Assembly (NCBI RefSeq): GCF_037977235.1
Contig: NZ_CP150276.1
Span: 124,001 to 188,000, forward strand
Direction of reading: 5' to 3'
Length of the DNA stretch: 64,000 nucleotides
Source of the DNA: Paenibacillus sp. FSL K6-0276
GTDB taxonomy: Bacteria > Bacillota > Bacilli > Paenibacillales > Paenibacillaceae
The position numbers and the translations under genes are program-made. Each line of letters begins with the position of its first letter. Position 1 is the first letter of the stretch. The notes beneath the pieces were generated by a model, which worked only from the letters and a program-made list of their open reading frames with translations, was not told where the DNA came from and ran no database searches. Of this stretch, positions 7,652-17,531 are shown in pieces.

Positions 7652-8836
7652 ATGAACTGGACGAAAAAGATTCACAGAACGACAATAACCGCCCTTTCGG
7701 CGACGCTAATAATGGTTTCAGGCTGGGGAGCATCAGCTTCTTCTGTACATGCTGCGGCATCGGCTACACCAACGGCTTGTGGCACTGGAGATCATGGGCT
7801 ACTACAGTCTCTTCAAAACAAGCATTCAGGAGATGTATCCACACCGCTTACCTTTTCTGATGTTCAGTTTTTGAATGGAGATATCGGACGAGCAGCAGGC
7901 AATGGATTTATGATTGGCACTTCTAATGGAGGCTGCAATTTTCAAGAGATTTATGAAGGCCAATGGAGCTTTAAGCAGTTTGATTTTCCCGATAACGTGC
8001 ATGGTTTTGCCCTTGCTTCTGTAGAAGAGGGTCAAGCCCGATATTTAATCGGGACCTCTAATGGCGGTTCAGAATGGAAAAGACTTTCGAATAAAGCTGT
8101 TAGCTTTGAAAGAATCGATTTTATCGATAGTAAGATTGGTTTCGGGTATAACAGGGCATCAACGTATTACACCAAGGACGGGGGACTTAGCTGGATTAAG
8201 ATTTCAACCCCATCCAATACACGCGGTACTTATTTCAGTGATCGTAATACCGGCTGGGCCGTTGTGACTGTGCCTAGAACCGGCTACCGGGTAATGAAGA
8301 CTATAGATGGTGGAAAAACTTGGAGCTTATCGTTGAAGGCAGCCTTTTCCGATCCTGAGTATGGGCAAATCACTGCAAAGGGAGATCAAGTTGATGTGGT
8401 TCTCTATGGCGGCTCAGGGATGAGTCAAACCTCATACTCCTTATATACAAGTACGAATAAGGGTAAAAGCTGGAATAGAGTGATTGCTCAGGAAACTGCT
8501 GGGGGAGGGCCTGCTCCGGGTAGCGGAAAAGCTGTAGTAAATAAAGGGCCTGCGTCTGGCAGACCGGGAAATTTGGAGCTGGTAGGGAACAATACGGCCT
8601 TCTTGGTGGGGTATTCCGACGCAGCGGAAAAAGTAGCGGTAGGGCGATCATATAACGATGGCAAGCAGTGGACCAATCTTCCGGCGATTGCTGGGTATGA
8701 TGGGGTAATCTCGTTCACTAGTAATAAAGAAGGTTGGCTAGCCGTTCGCGAACGCGATTATTCATCGTTATATGTAACTAAAGATGGCGGTGCTTCTTGG
8801 CAACTTAGATTCTCGTTGAAAATTTTGTCCTTGTAA
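7652..8836 (+). CDS. Secreted YCF48/BNR-like beta-propeller protein
   Basis: A 394-aa exported protein. The start is ATG at 7652 behind AGGAGGG; the reading frame opens earlier at 7571 without a ribosome site. A signal peptide (KKIHRTTITALSATLIMVSG... to SSVHA, about residues 1-33) is followed by repeated blade motifs such as TSNGG, TKDGG-SW, TIDGGKTW, STNKGKSW and TKDGGASW. These Asp-box-like turns typify BNR/sialidase and YCF48-type propellers. A Gly/Pro-rich insert (GGGPAPGSG) interrupts one blade. No sialidase catalytic residues are evident, so a binding or scaffold role outside the cell is more likely than hydrolysis. It stands alone between the divergent PBP gene and ywiB, with its own terminator. 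Function unknown. Confidence 0.75.
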   Translation: MNWTKKIHRTTITALSATLIMVSGWGASASSVHAAASATPTACGTGDHGLLQSLQNKHSGDVSTPLTFSDVQFLNGDIGRAAGNGFMIGTSNGGCNFQEIYEGQWSFKQFDFPDNVHGFALASVEEGQARYLIGTSNGGSEWKRLSNKAVSFERIDFIDSKIGFGYNRASTYYTKDGGLSWIKISTPSNTRGTYFSDRNTGWAVVTVPRTGYRVMKTIDGGKTWSLSLKAAFSDPEYGQITAKGDQVDVVLYGGSGMSQTSYSLYTSTNKGKSWNRVIAQETAGGGPAPGSGKAVVNKGPASGRPGNLELVGNNTAFLVGYSDAAEKVAVGRSYNDGKQWTNLPAIAGYDGVISFTSNKEGWLAVRERDYSSLYVTKDGGASWQLRFSLKILSL

Positions 8837-8878
8837 TTGGTGAGTTAGAAAAGGTAGTGAGCATAGCGTTTAGTCCTC

Positions 8879-8906
8879 TAAACGGTTCCTAAGGGAACCG
8901 TTTTTT
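8879..8906 (+). terminator. Terminator of the beta-propeller gene
   Basis: Stem AAACGGTTCC / GGAACCGTTT with a short loop, followed by a run of T. Confidence 0.88.
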
Positions 8907-9161
8907 GTGACTATGAAGTTGGTTGCACTTGTGTACAGTTTTACTACATGTTCCAAGTGTGCTTTTATCCATCAATATGGTAAAATTTTATGAGCTAAGC
9001 TAGATCTAATGGATTCTGAGATTGAAATGCTTCTTTGAACTGGATATAGTGTACAATGGGAAAGCGAATAGGCCTTTGATTAAATATAAAAATGTTTAAG
9101 TTTCACGATAGACGTTTTTCTTATGCAGAATGCAGAGGCTTGCAGAATGGAGGAACGTGTG

Positions 9162-9605
9162 ATGCCCGAACTACAGTCTGACAAATATGACGTCTCTATC
9201 ACGCTCGTGAGCCTTCAAGATGGTCAGCGAAATGTTATGAAAGCGAATGGAGAGGTAGTATCCAAAGGACCGCATCTATATATTCAATATGAAGAGTTAG
9301 AGCAGGGCCCTCGAGGAGAGGAAATTTCTGTTCGTACAACGATAAAGATTGCAGGCAATCAGCTAAAGCTAATCCGCCACGGTGGGATACAGTCGGAACA
9401 GAGCTTTCAATCCGGACGGCGTCTGCCGGGATTTTATCGTTCGCCATATACACAGTTTAATCTTTCTACAGAAACGAACAAGCTGGACGTGGTGCGCGAA
9501 GGGCGTTCCCTAACGGTTGCATGGGAATATGATTTGTACGTTTACGAGGAATTGTCAGGAAAGTTTGCTATTAGTTTGCATATACAGGAGGAACCGAAAT
9601 TATGA
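9162..9605 (+). CDS. ywiB: DUF1934 (YwiB) beta-barrel protein
   Basis: A 147-aa protein from the ATG at 9162, chosen because AATGGAGGAACGTG precedes it; the frame opens upstream at 9123 without such a site. The sequence is mostly beta-strand ([36 protein letters not shown]) and ends with [15 protein letters not shown], the pattern of the DUF1934/YwiB lipocalin-like barrel. Its stop overlaps the argS start (ATGA), which implies translational coupling. The same pair occurs in B. subtilis. The ligand and role are unknown; coupling to argS suggests a link to translation but is not proof. Confidence 0.85.
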   Translation: MPELQSDKYDVSITLVSLQDGQRNVMKANGEVVSKGPHLYIQYEELEQGPRGEEISVRTTIKIAGNQLKLIRHGGIQSEQSFQSGRRLPGFYRSPYTQFNLSTETNKLDVVREGRSLTVAWEYDLYVYEELSGKFAISLHIQEEPKL

Positions 9606-11287
9606 CACAGAGAAAGAATCCGTTGGAGCTTGTAAATGAACGGGTAAAAGAAGCCATTGCTGATGCAATTGTGAATGCAGGGATTGTTGCACCGGAAGAG
9701 GTTCCTGATATCGTACTGGAAGTACCAAGAGATAAGGCGCATGGTGATTTGGCTACGAACGCTGCTATGCAGCTGACCAAAATTGCAAAGCGTAACCCGC
9801 GCCAGATTGCTGAGGCAATTATAGCGCATCTGGATACTAGCAGCGCTTCTATTGAGAAAGCTGAGATTGCCGGACCAGGATTTATTAACTTTACGTTGTC
9901 CAAGAACTATTTGTACCCAATCATCAGCCTTGTTGCTGAGCAGGGTGATGATTATGGTCGTATTAACGTCGGTCAAGGACAGAAGGTTGAAGTGGAGTTC
10001 GTCAGCGCCAATCCAACGGGTAGCCTTCATTTAGGACATGCTCGTGGTGCTGCTGTCGGCGACGCGCTTTGCAACGTGCTCGATTATGCAGGCTATCAGG
10101 TCACACGCGAATATTACATTAATGATGCGGGTAACCAAGTGGCTAATCTGTGTAAATCCATTGAGACTCGGTACCTGCAGGAGCTGGGTCAAGAAGCAGA
10201 GATGCCTGAAGACGGTTACCATGGCGAGGATATTAAGGGATTTGCCAAAGAACTTGTGGCTGAAAAAGGCGACACACTGCTCGAGATGAGCCCTAGTGAG
10301 CGTGCAGCTTTTTTCCGTACCTATGGACTTAATAAAGAACTCGATAAAATCAAACGCGATCTGGGTCTATTCCGCGTAAACTTTGATATCTGGTACAGTG
10401 AGACTTCGCTGTATGAGAATGGCGAAGTGCTGCGCTCGCTAGACGAGCTTCGTGATCGTGGAGAAGTATATGAGCAGGATGGGGCAACCTGGCTGCAAAC
10501 GACTAAGTATGGCGATGATAAAGACCGCGTTCTGATTAAGAACGATGGCACATACACCTACCTTACGCCGGACATTGCTTATCACAGCGATAAGTATGGC
10601 CGCGGCTATGATAAAATGATTAACATTTGGGGTGCTGATCACCATGGCTATATTCCGCGGATGAAAGCGGCGATGTCAGCACTTGGCAATGATCCTGAGA
10701 AGTTAGTGGTTCTAATTGCTCAGATGGTCAGTCTGTTCCAGAATGGTGAAAAGGTTAAAATGTCCAAGCGTACCGGCAAAGCGATTACGATGGAAGATTT
10801 GATGGAGGAAGTAGGAATCGATGCGATTCGTTATTTCTTCACCATGCGTAGCATGGATTCTCATCTTGATTTCGATATGGATTTGGCGATCTCTACTTCT
10901 AACGAGAATCCTGTATTCTACGTTCAATATGCGCATGCGCGTATTTGCAGTATCTTCCGTCAGGCAGAGGAGCAAGGGATCTCCATTCCTGATTACGCTG
11001 AGATTGACTTCACCAAGCTGACAGCAGTGCATGAATATGATCTGCTGCGCAAAATTGGTGAGCTCCCAGCAGAAATCGCTGTTACGGCTGAAGGTTATGC
11101 TCCACATCGCCTTATCCGTTATGTATATGAGCTGGCTGCTATTTTCCACAGTTATTACAAAGCTGAACGTGTAATCACTGAGGATGCCGCTCAAACCGTG
11201 GCACGTCTTGCGCTGCTTGGAGCTGCGCGTACCACCATTGCTAATGTCCTACGTCTTGTCGGTGTTTCTGCACCGGATCGCATGTAA
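9602..11287 (+). CDS. argS: Arginyl-tRNA synthetase
   Basis: A 561-aa class I aminoacyl-tRNA synthetase that charges tRNA-Arg. The N-terminal additional domain (about 1-115) precedes the catalytic core, with the HIGH-type signature HLGHARG near residue 143 and the KMSKRTG loop near residue 386. The alpha-helical anticodon-binding domain fills the C-terminus and ends in DRM, as usual for ArgRS. Length is normal for the family. It overlaps ywiB by 4 bp and is followed by a strong terminator. No T-box motif is visible upstream of ywiB. Confidence 0.97.
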   Translation: MTQRKNPLELVNERVKEAIADAIVNAGIVAPEEVPDIVLEVPRDKAHGDLATNAAMQLTKIAKRNPRQIAEAIIAHLDTSSASIEKAEIAGPGFINFTLSKNYLYPIISLVAEQGDDYGRINVGQGQKVEVEFVSANPTGSLHLGHARGAAVGDALCNVLDYAGYQVTREYYINDAGNQVANLCKSIETRYLQELGQEAEMPEDGYHGEDIKGFAKELVAEKGDTLLEMSPSERAAFFRTYGLNKELDKIKRDLGLFRVNFDIWYSETSLYENGEVLRSLDELRDRGEVYEQDGATWLQTTKYGDDKDRVLIKNDGTYTYLTPDIAYHSDKYGRGYDKMINIWGADHHGYIPRMKAAMSALGNDPEKLVVLIAQMVSLFQNGEKVKMSKRTGKAITMEDLMEEVGIDAIRYFFTMRSMDSHLDFDMDLAISTSNENPVFYVQYAHARICSIFRQAEEQGISIPDYAEIDFTKLTAVHEYDLLRKIGELPAEIAVTAEGYAPHRLIRYVYELAAIFHSYYKAERVITEDAAQTVARLALLGAARTTIANVLRLVGVSAPDRM

Positions 11288-11303
11288 TTCAACACCATAC
11301 GAC

Positions 11304-11345
11304 AAAAAATCCGCCTTCCGGTTTCCTGGAAGGCGGATTCTATTT
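11304..11345. terminator. Terminator between argS and the S8 protease gene
   Basis: Stem AATCCGCCTTCC / GGAAGGCGGATT with an A-run before and TCTATTTT after, usable from both sides. The stretch 11346-11414 also holds two GC-rich hairpins (GTGCCG...CGGCAC and CCCACCC...GGGTGGG) downstream of the minus-strand protease stop. Confidence 0.8.
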
Positions 11346-11414
11346 TGTGCCGTTCTTCGCACCGGCACAAGCTGCGCTCACGTCAGAGTGACCCACCCGG
11401 TGCCCGGGTGGGGT

Positions 11415-12584
11415 CTACACGTTCGCGGAGACCGCCCGCTTGGCCCTTGCTCCTGCTTTCAGCAGGCGTAGGGCATCGGCAGCGCCGCCGCCAAGGGATG
11501 CGCGCCGCTGCCCCTTACGTAGCCGCACCGGGGACGCGGTGCGGCGCAAGAGCAGCTTCAGCTCCCTTGGCGAGAGGCCCGGTCGCAGCGCGAGCAGCAG
11601 TGCAGCGGCTCCCGTGACATGCGAGGTCGCCATGGAGGTGCCGCTCATCTCTTTGTAGCCCTCCTTCAGCCAACAGGAGTGCACGCCTTCGCCGGGGCCG
11701 TATACATCGATATAAGAACCGCGGTTGCTGAATCCAGCAACACGATGTCTTTTATCGATGGCGCCCACGGCAATCGTCTCAGGATAACGTGCCGGGTAGT
11801 CCCCGCCACGTTTACCATCATTGCCGGAGGAGGCGATGATAGCGATTCCGGCTCGGTACGCTTTTATAACCACATTGTGAAGCGCCTTGCTTCTAGTCTT
11901 CATTCCGAAGCTCATATTGATGATATCGATTCTGTTCTGTACGCACCAATCAATGCCCAGCACAATATCTGATACATATGCAGATCCGCTATGATCAAAG
12001 GCCTTAACTGGATATAGCAGCGCTCGCGGCGCCACCCCCATCATACCGCGTGTGCCTCCTGCCGCAGCTAGAGTGCCGGCGATGTGAGTCCCGTGTCCAT
12101 TATCATCCAGCGGTAACATTCCGCGGTGTAGTAGGTTGACCCCAGTGGCTAATGAATGCTTCAGATCGGGATGGCGGTAATCAGCACCTGTGTCAATTAC
12201 GCCGATTTTGACATGAACTCCGGTTGATTTGGACCATGCCTGAGGAGCATGAATGGCTTTCACCCCCCAAGGGAGTGTGGCCGTTCCGCTCTTTTCGTTA
12301 GCTATGGAATGGATTTGTATTTGTAGATCCTCTTCGACATTTAGGAGGTCTGCAAATCGGCTCATTAGTTTTCCAGCTCCGGCAGCAGGCACAAAGAAGG
12401 CCCGAATCAGCGTAGATACTTGCACTTGCCGCAGCTCGGGCTGCTTCGCTTTCAGAGCCTTCCATTGTGTTAATGCTCCGGCATACTGGCGGGGATCATT
12501 GAAGGTAAGAATACGCCGCTCACCATTGTTGGGGGCAAGCGATATTTCTTCAAGAAGCATGTGCCAAAATTTGTGATAGTCCAT
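11415..12584 (-). CDS. S8 subtilisin-like serine protease without signal peptide
   Basis: About 389 aa from the ATG at 12584, which has GAGGAGGGG 12 bp upstream. A longer TTG-initiated frame to 12695 lacks a ribosome site. The catalytic triad is clear: Asp in KIGVIDTGADYRHPDL, His in NGHGTHIAGT, Ser in MSGTSMATSHVTG, with the oxyanion Asn in SSGNDGKRGGDYPARYPE. An N-terminal part of about 90 residues resembles an inhibitor-type propeptide. There is no export signal, so the enzyme may be intracellular or use a non-classical route (inference). The 3' 250 bp are much richer in G+C than the surroundings and encode an Arg/Ala-rich tail (LLRRTASPVRLRKGQRRA), possibly of different origin. Monocistronic. 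Confidence 0.82.
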   Translation of the reverse strand: MDYHKFWHMLLEEISLAPNNGERRILTFNDPRQYAGALTQWKALKAKQPELRQVQVSTLIRAFFVPAAGAGKLMSRFADLLNVEEDLQIQIHSIANEKSGTATLPWGVKAIHAPQAWSKSTGVHVKIGVIDTGADYRHPDLKHSLATGVNLLHRGMLPLDDNGHGTHIAGTLAAAGGTRGMMGVAPRALLYPVKAFDHSGSAYVSDIVLGIDWCVQNRIDIINMSFGMKTRSKALHNVVIKAYRAGIAIIASSGNDGKRGGDYPARYPETIAVGAIDKRHRVAGFSNRGSYIDVYGPGEGVHSCWLKEGYKEMSGTSMATSHVTGAAALLLALRPGLSPRELKLLLRRTASPVRLRKGQRRASLGGGAADALRLLKAGARAKRAVSANV

Positions 12585-12688
12585 AGGTTTCGCTGTCCCC
12601 TCCTCGGTGCACTGCTGCCATATTGTATGAGTGGAAGAGGGGGTCCGAATGGGAACTTGCCCTTTTTTAACGAAATGGGCTGCCCATC

Positions 12689-12717
12689 GTGTCAAAAGAC
12701 GGCGCTTTACATAAAAT
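12689..12717 (+). promoter_or_regulatory. Candidate promoter for a short RNA
   Basis: -35-like GTGTCA (12689-12694), 17-bp spacer, -10 TAAAAT (12712-12717). It points at an otherwise orphan terminator about 100 bp downstream. Confidence 0.35.
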
Positions 12718-12723
12718 AGACAG

Positions 12724-12816
12724 AAGAGATTAACACTCTCTTTGTAACATCACGTAAGGAGCCGATCCTTGGCGTGGATACAGTCATGCGCGGAGGATTT
12801 CCTCCGCCTTTTTTTA
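12724..12816 (+). ncRNA. Candidate small RNA ending at an orphan terminator
   Basis: A strong plus-strand terminator (GCGGAGGA / TCCTCCGC, 12790-12807, then eight T) has no plus-strand gene before it: the nearest upstream gene, the S8 protease, is on the other strand. With the promoter at 12689-12717 it would delimit a transcript of about 93 nt, with a small AAGGA/TCCTT hairpin near 12757. No known RNA family is recognised. The stretch 12817-13044 holds only the rpoE upstream region, including a TAACAGCC/GGCTGTTA inverted repeat near 12902-12938. Confidence 0.35.
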
Positions 12817-13044
12817 TAAAAAAGTAAGTATAAGTTTCATACTCTACATATGCTTTGAATTTTATCTTTCTTCAGAGATGGAGACAGGTTTCTGGTATGG
12901 ATAACAGCCTAGAGGCTATTTCTGCTGGGCTGTTACTGCTTTTGACTTGCAATTTGTTGTCAAATAGGTTTTACTTAGTTTTGTTAATGGATATTATTGA
13001 AATAAACCGTAATGTGAACAATGCGTGAGAGGAAGTGTCCTTTA

Positions 13045-13593
13045 GTGAGTACGCCACTCAATTTAAAGCTGGACCCTGAGAAAGTTAAAGAAATGCCGAT
13101 GGTGGATTTGGCTTTTCTAGTGCTTAAGGCGGCCAATACGCCGTATTATTACCGTGATCTGATGGTCGAGGTAGCCAAGCTACGCGGCATGACTGATCAA
13201 CAAAGCCAAGATACTATTGCCCAGTTATATACCGAGATTAACATTGACGGGCGTTTTGCCTGTGTCGGAACCAACCTTTGGGGATTGAAACGCTGGTATC
13301 CTCTAGAGCGCTCTGATGATCCGGTTGGTAACACCAAACGCGTGCGTATCATCAACGATGAAGACGATGATTTGGAAGATGACGACTTTGCTGAAGAAGA
13401 AGAAAACTACGCTGCTGAAGAAGAGGATTTCGACGCTATCGACGAAGATCGCGATGACCTCTATTCCGACGACGACAGCGAAGAAGAAGTCGACGAAGAT
13501 GTCGTGATCGATGAAGATGACATAGACGAAGATGACACAGACGAAGATGATGCAGAAGATGACTCTGATGAAGATGCCGAGGCTGACGAGTAA
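13045..13593 (+). CDS. rpoE: RNA polymerase delta subunit
   Basis: A 182-aa protein from the GTG at 13045 (MSTPLNLKLDPEKVKEM), preceded by GAGAGGAAG; the ATG at 13021 lacks a ribosome site. Residues 1-90 form the winged-helix HARE-HTH domain that binds RNA polymerase (YYRDLMVEVAKLRGM, INIDGRFACVG, LWGLKRWYP). Residues about 100-182 are almost entirely Asp/Glu, the disordered acidic tail typical of delta, which promotes release of nucleic acid and recycling of polymerase. Located directly before pyrG, as in B. subtilis. The repetitive GAA/GAT codons create long meaningless frames on the other strand. Confidence 0.95.
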   Translation: MSTPLNLKLDPEKVKEMPMVDLAFLVLKAANTPYYYRDLMVEVAKLRGMTDQQSQDTIAQLYTEINIDGRFACVGTNLWGLKRWYPLERSDDPVGNTKRVRIINDEDDDLEDDDFAEEEENYAAEEEDFDAIDEDRDDLYSDDDSEEEVDEDVVIDEDDIDEDDTDEDDAEDDSDEDAEADE

Positions 13594-13637
13594 GATAAAT
13601 AATTTCAAAGAGTCTTGCCAATGGTATAATTCCTCCC

Positions 13638-13666
13638 TTGACAGTGGGGGATCGTCAGAGTAAACT
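13638..13666 (+). promoter_or_regulatory. pyrG promoter
   Basis: TTGACA (13638-13643), 17-bp spacer, TAAACT (13661-13666), then 7 nt to GGGC at 13674. A transcript starting GGGC is the hallmark of the pyrG start in Gram-positive bacteria. Confidence 0.8.
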
Positions 13667-13673
13667 ATTGCAT

Positions 13674-13756
13674 GGGCTTATCATGTAAGTTAATAAACGC
13701 GTTTTTTAAAATAAAAAGTGCCCCGGTTCTACGGGTGTCACTTTTTTGTTTTTTTA
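13674..13756 (+). promoter_or_regulatory. pyrG CTP-sensing leader with attenuator terminator
   Basis: The predicted RNA begins GGGCUU and contains a terminator hairpin AAAAAGTGCCCCGG / CGGGTGTCACTTTTT followed by a T-run (13713-13756). In B. subtilis pyrG, low CTP makes polymerase stutter and add extra G after GGG; the poly-G then pairs with the C/U-rich upstream arm and prevents termination. The CCCC of the upstream arm here is the likely partner. The mechanism is assigned by analogy. The rest of the leader to 13919 shows no other clear element. Confidence 0.75.
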
Positions 13757-13907
13757 GATGCAAAGTAGCTGTAGTTTTATGTAATTCGAGGGACGACGCT
13801 TTATGTTTTCCTCGGTGGATCAAACTTTTGATTTCCCCTGTTTTGATGATAGTAAAACGGGTTACGATAAACACCATGCGCCGCTTTTATGTCTGGACTT
13901 TATTTAG

Positions 13908-15527
<1,620 letters not shown>

Positions 15528-15570
15528 TTTTGTAAACATAATCAGAACCTATGGGTTCTTGACAAACCTG

Positions 15571-15599
15571 AAGAGCCTCCTGTTGGAGGCTCTTTTTTT
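15571..15599 (+). terminator. Terminator of pyrG
   Basis: Stem AAGAGCCTCC / GGAGGCTCTT followed by TTTTTTT. A smaller AGAACC/GGTTCT hairpin lies just before it (15543-15559). Confidence 0.9.
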
Positions 15600-15607
15600 A
15601 AACTATT

Positions 15608-15701
15608 AGAAAGTATAAGTTGTTCACCTATCCTTTATGTCTAATATTTCTCGCTTAAACGCTTACCGTCCTTATAAGGACGCCGAAGGCGTTTATGCTT
15701 G
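15608..15701 (+). repeat. Dispersed palindromic intergenic repeat, copy A
   Basis: About 94 bp beginning AGAAAGTATAAGT and ending GCGTTTATGCTTG. It contains the perfect palindrome CGTCCTTATAAGGACG inside an outer inverted repeat (TTAAACGC / GCGTTTAT). The same element occurs at 40994, 44212 (inverted) and 55719 (5' truncated). It lies downstream of the pyrG terminator. Confidence 0.85.
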
Positions 15702-15742
15702 TTTATCCATTTGAAGAGTTTTGTAACTGACATAACTGCAGT

Positions 15743-15803
15743 TTGACTCTTTATTTACCCATTTTATCCAATTAGAAGGATTTGGGCAGTGAAGCACGAA
15801 TAA
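15743..15803 (+). promoter_or_regulatory. spo0F promoters: sigma-H-like, with a possible sigma-A promoter upstream
   Basis: A sigma-H pattern is present: GAAGGATTT (15775-15783), 11-bp spacer, CACGAATAA (15795-15803), differing from RNAGGAWWW-N11-RNNGAATWW only at the R. Upstream, TTGACT (15743-15748) and TATCCA (15765-15770) with a 16-bp spacer form a weaker sigma-A candidate. B. subtilis spo0F is also read by sigma-H. No clear Spo0A box was seen. Confidence 0.6.
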
Positions 15804-15894
15804 TAGGTTTCGTATGGAGTTAGTTTCTGAAGGGGCCGTTAGCTGTGTAGAGCGCGGTATAGTCAATCTGCCTTAATCTCTGGGAGGGTGTTAT

Positions 15895-16281
15895 ATGGAT
15901 AAAAAGAAAGTGTTAATTGTCGATGATCAGAATGGGATCCGGATTCTTCTTATGGAAGTGTTCAATAGCGAAGGATATACAACATTTCAAGCAGCTAACG
16001 GAAAATTGGCATTAGACATTGTTCGCTGCGAGTCTCCCGACTTGGTCCTGCTCGATATGAAAATTCCGGGAATGGATGGACTCGAGATTCTGAAGCATCT
16101 GAAAGAGTTGAATCCGTCCATTAAAGTTATCATGATGACGGCTTACGGGGAGCTGGATATGATTAAGGAAGCAACCAAGCTAGGCGCATTGATGCATTTT
16201 ACAAAGCCATTTGACATAGACGAAATGCGGGTAGCGGTCAATATGCATCTTCACAATAAGTCTGTAGATCAGTGTAGTTAA
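15895..16281 (+). CDS. spo0F: Sporulation phosphorelay response regulator Spo0F
   Basis: A 128-aa stand-alone receiver domain. It carries phosphate from sporulation sensor kinases to Spo0B and so to Spo0A. The acidic pocket D10/D11, phosphorylated D54 ([13 protein letters not shown]), T82, H101 and K104 ([11 protein letters not shown]) occupy the same positions as in B. subtilis Spo0F. The region around residues 12-20 ([11 protein letters not shown]), which contacts kinases and phosphatases, is conserved. There is no output domain. The last few residues (HNKSVDQCS) are specific to this protein. The start is ATG at 15895 behind GGGAGGG. A sigma-H-like promoter lies upstream and a terminator follows. 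Confidence 0.97.
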   Translation: MDKKKVLIVDDQNGIRILLMEVFNSEGYTTFQAANGKLALDIVRCESPDLVLLDMKIPGMDGLEILKHLKELNPSIKVIMMTAYGELDMIKEATKLGALMHFTKPFDIDEMRVAVNMHLHNKSVDQCS

Positions 16282-16363
16282 AGAGACGATTTCTGTATCG
16301 ATCCTATTTGGTGATGGTGATTATAAATAGGCTGAGTTAATTGCTATATGGGCTGGGTGAAAA

Positions 16364-16390
16364 TCGTCCCACCGGGACATTTTTTTGTTT
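16364..16390 (+). terminator. Terminator of spo0F
   Basis: Short stem GTCCC / GGGAC with a 3-nt loop, followed by ATTTTTTTG. Confidence 0.75.
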
Positions 16391-16417
16391 ACCCTATTTA
16401 GTATTTGACTCAGGATG

Positions 16418-16426
16418 TGTTATAAT
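16418..16426 (+). promoter_or_regulatory. Extended -10 promoter of fba
   Basis: TGTTATAAT is a perfect extended -10. No strong -35 is seen at 17 bp, which is usual for this class. It lies about 60 bp upstream of the fba ATG. Confidence 0.65.
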
Positions 16427-16488
16427 AAGCCTGTATGTGATGTCGGTTTAAAAACATAGCCAACCAACATTCTTAGGAGGATGAAACC

Positions 16489-17343
16489 ATGCCATTAGTA
16501 TCTATGACAGACATGTTGAACAAAGCACTTGAAGGAAAATATGCAGTAGGTCAGTACAACATTAACAACTTGGAGTGGACACAAGCTATTCTTGGTGCCG
16601 CTGAACAAGAAAAATCACCAGTAATCCTTGGTGTATCCGAAGGCGCAGCACGTCACATGGGCGGCTTCACTACTGTTGTTAAGATGGTAGAAGGTCTAAT
16701 TATTGACATGAATATCACAGTTCCTGTAGCTATCCATCTTGACCATGGATCTAGCTTTGATAAATGTAAAGCAGCAATTGATGCTGGATTTACATCCGTA
16801 ATGATCGACGGTTCCCACCACCCAATTGATGAGAACATTGAAATGACTAAAAAAGTCGTTGAATATGCTCACGCTAAAGGTGTTTCTGTAGAAGCAGAAG
16901 TAGGTACTGTTGGTGGACAAGAAGACGACGTTATCGGCGGCATCATGTATGCTAAGCTTGATGAGTGCGTACGTATTGTTAAAGAAACAGGTATCGACAC
17001 TTTGGCTCCTGCACTTGGTTCCGTTCACGGACCTTACCTTGGCGAGCCTAACCTCGGATTCAAAGAAATGGAAGAAATCCGTGACGCTACTAACATCCCA
17101 ATGGTTCTTCATGGTGGTACAGGTATTCCTGAACATGACATCAAGAAAGCTATCTCTCTGGGTACTTCCAAAATCAACGTAAACACTGAGAACCAAATCG
17201 TGTTTGCAAAAGTTGTTCGTGAAGTTCTAGCTGCTAAACCTGATGCTTACGATCCACGTACATTTATCGTACCAGGTCGCGATGCGATCAAAGAAACCGT
17301 TATCGGTAAAATTCGCGAATTTGGATCCAACAACAAAGCCTAA
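16489..17343 (+). CDS. fbaA: Class II fructose-bisphosphate aldolase
   Basis: A 284-aa zinc-dependent aldolase that splits fructose-1,6-bisphosphate into dihydroxyacetone phosphate and glyceraldehyde-3-phosphate in glycolysis, and runs in reverse in gluconeogenesis. Visible motifs are the first zinc His in [10 protein letters not shown] (about residue 83), [24 protein letters not shown] and the phosphate-binding LHGGTGIPE. Codon use is biased to highly expressed choices. The start is ATG at 16489 behind TTAGGAGGATG. In B. subtilis a transaldolase gene lies between fbaA and the murA paralogue; none is present here. A terminator follows. Confidence 0.97.
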   Translation: MPLVSMTDMLNKALEGKYAVGQYNINNLEWTQAILGAAEQEKSPVILGVSEGAARHMGGFTTVVKMVEGLIIDMNITVPVAIHLDHGSSFDKCKAAIDAGFTSVMIDGSHHPIDENIEMTKKVVEYAHAKGVSVEAEVGTVGGQEDDVIGGIMYAKLDECVRIVKETGIDTLAPALGSVHGPYLGEPNLGFKEMEEIRDATNIPMVLHGGTGIPEHDIKKAISLGTSKINVNTENQIVFAKVVREVLAAKPDAYDPRTFIVPGRDAIKETVIGKIREFGSNNKA

Positions 17344-17419
17344 TCATTGTTAGCTTCCGCCATAGGTGGACAAGCAATTTGTAAAAGGGCAGGGTGTAGC
17401 TCTGCCCAGTTGAATAGTT

Positions 17420-17468
17420 TGATGAGGAAAGCACACCGCTTAGCCGGTGTCTTTCCATTTTCATCACT
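17420..17468 (+). terminator. Terminator between fba and murA
   Basis: Stem GGAAAGCACACCG / CGGTGTCTTTCC (17426-17456) followed by ATTTT. Flanking TGATGA/TCATCA can extend the helix. Confidence 0.8.
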
Positions 17469-17531
17469 AAAAGTCCACAGCACGTATTGCCCACCCAGCT
17501 GCAATACACGTAGGGGGAAATTGATAAATCT

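Noticed and set aside
12585-12695. TTG-initiated extension of the S8 protease
   Set aside because: No ribosome site precedes the TTG at 12695, whereas GAGGAGGGG precedes the ATG at 12584; the extension adds no recognisable domain.
13303-13621. Long minus-strand frames rich in Val/Ile/Phe or His/Leu
   Set aside because: They are the shadow of the GAA/GAT repeats that encode the acidic tail of the RNA polymerase delta subunit.
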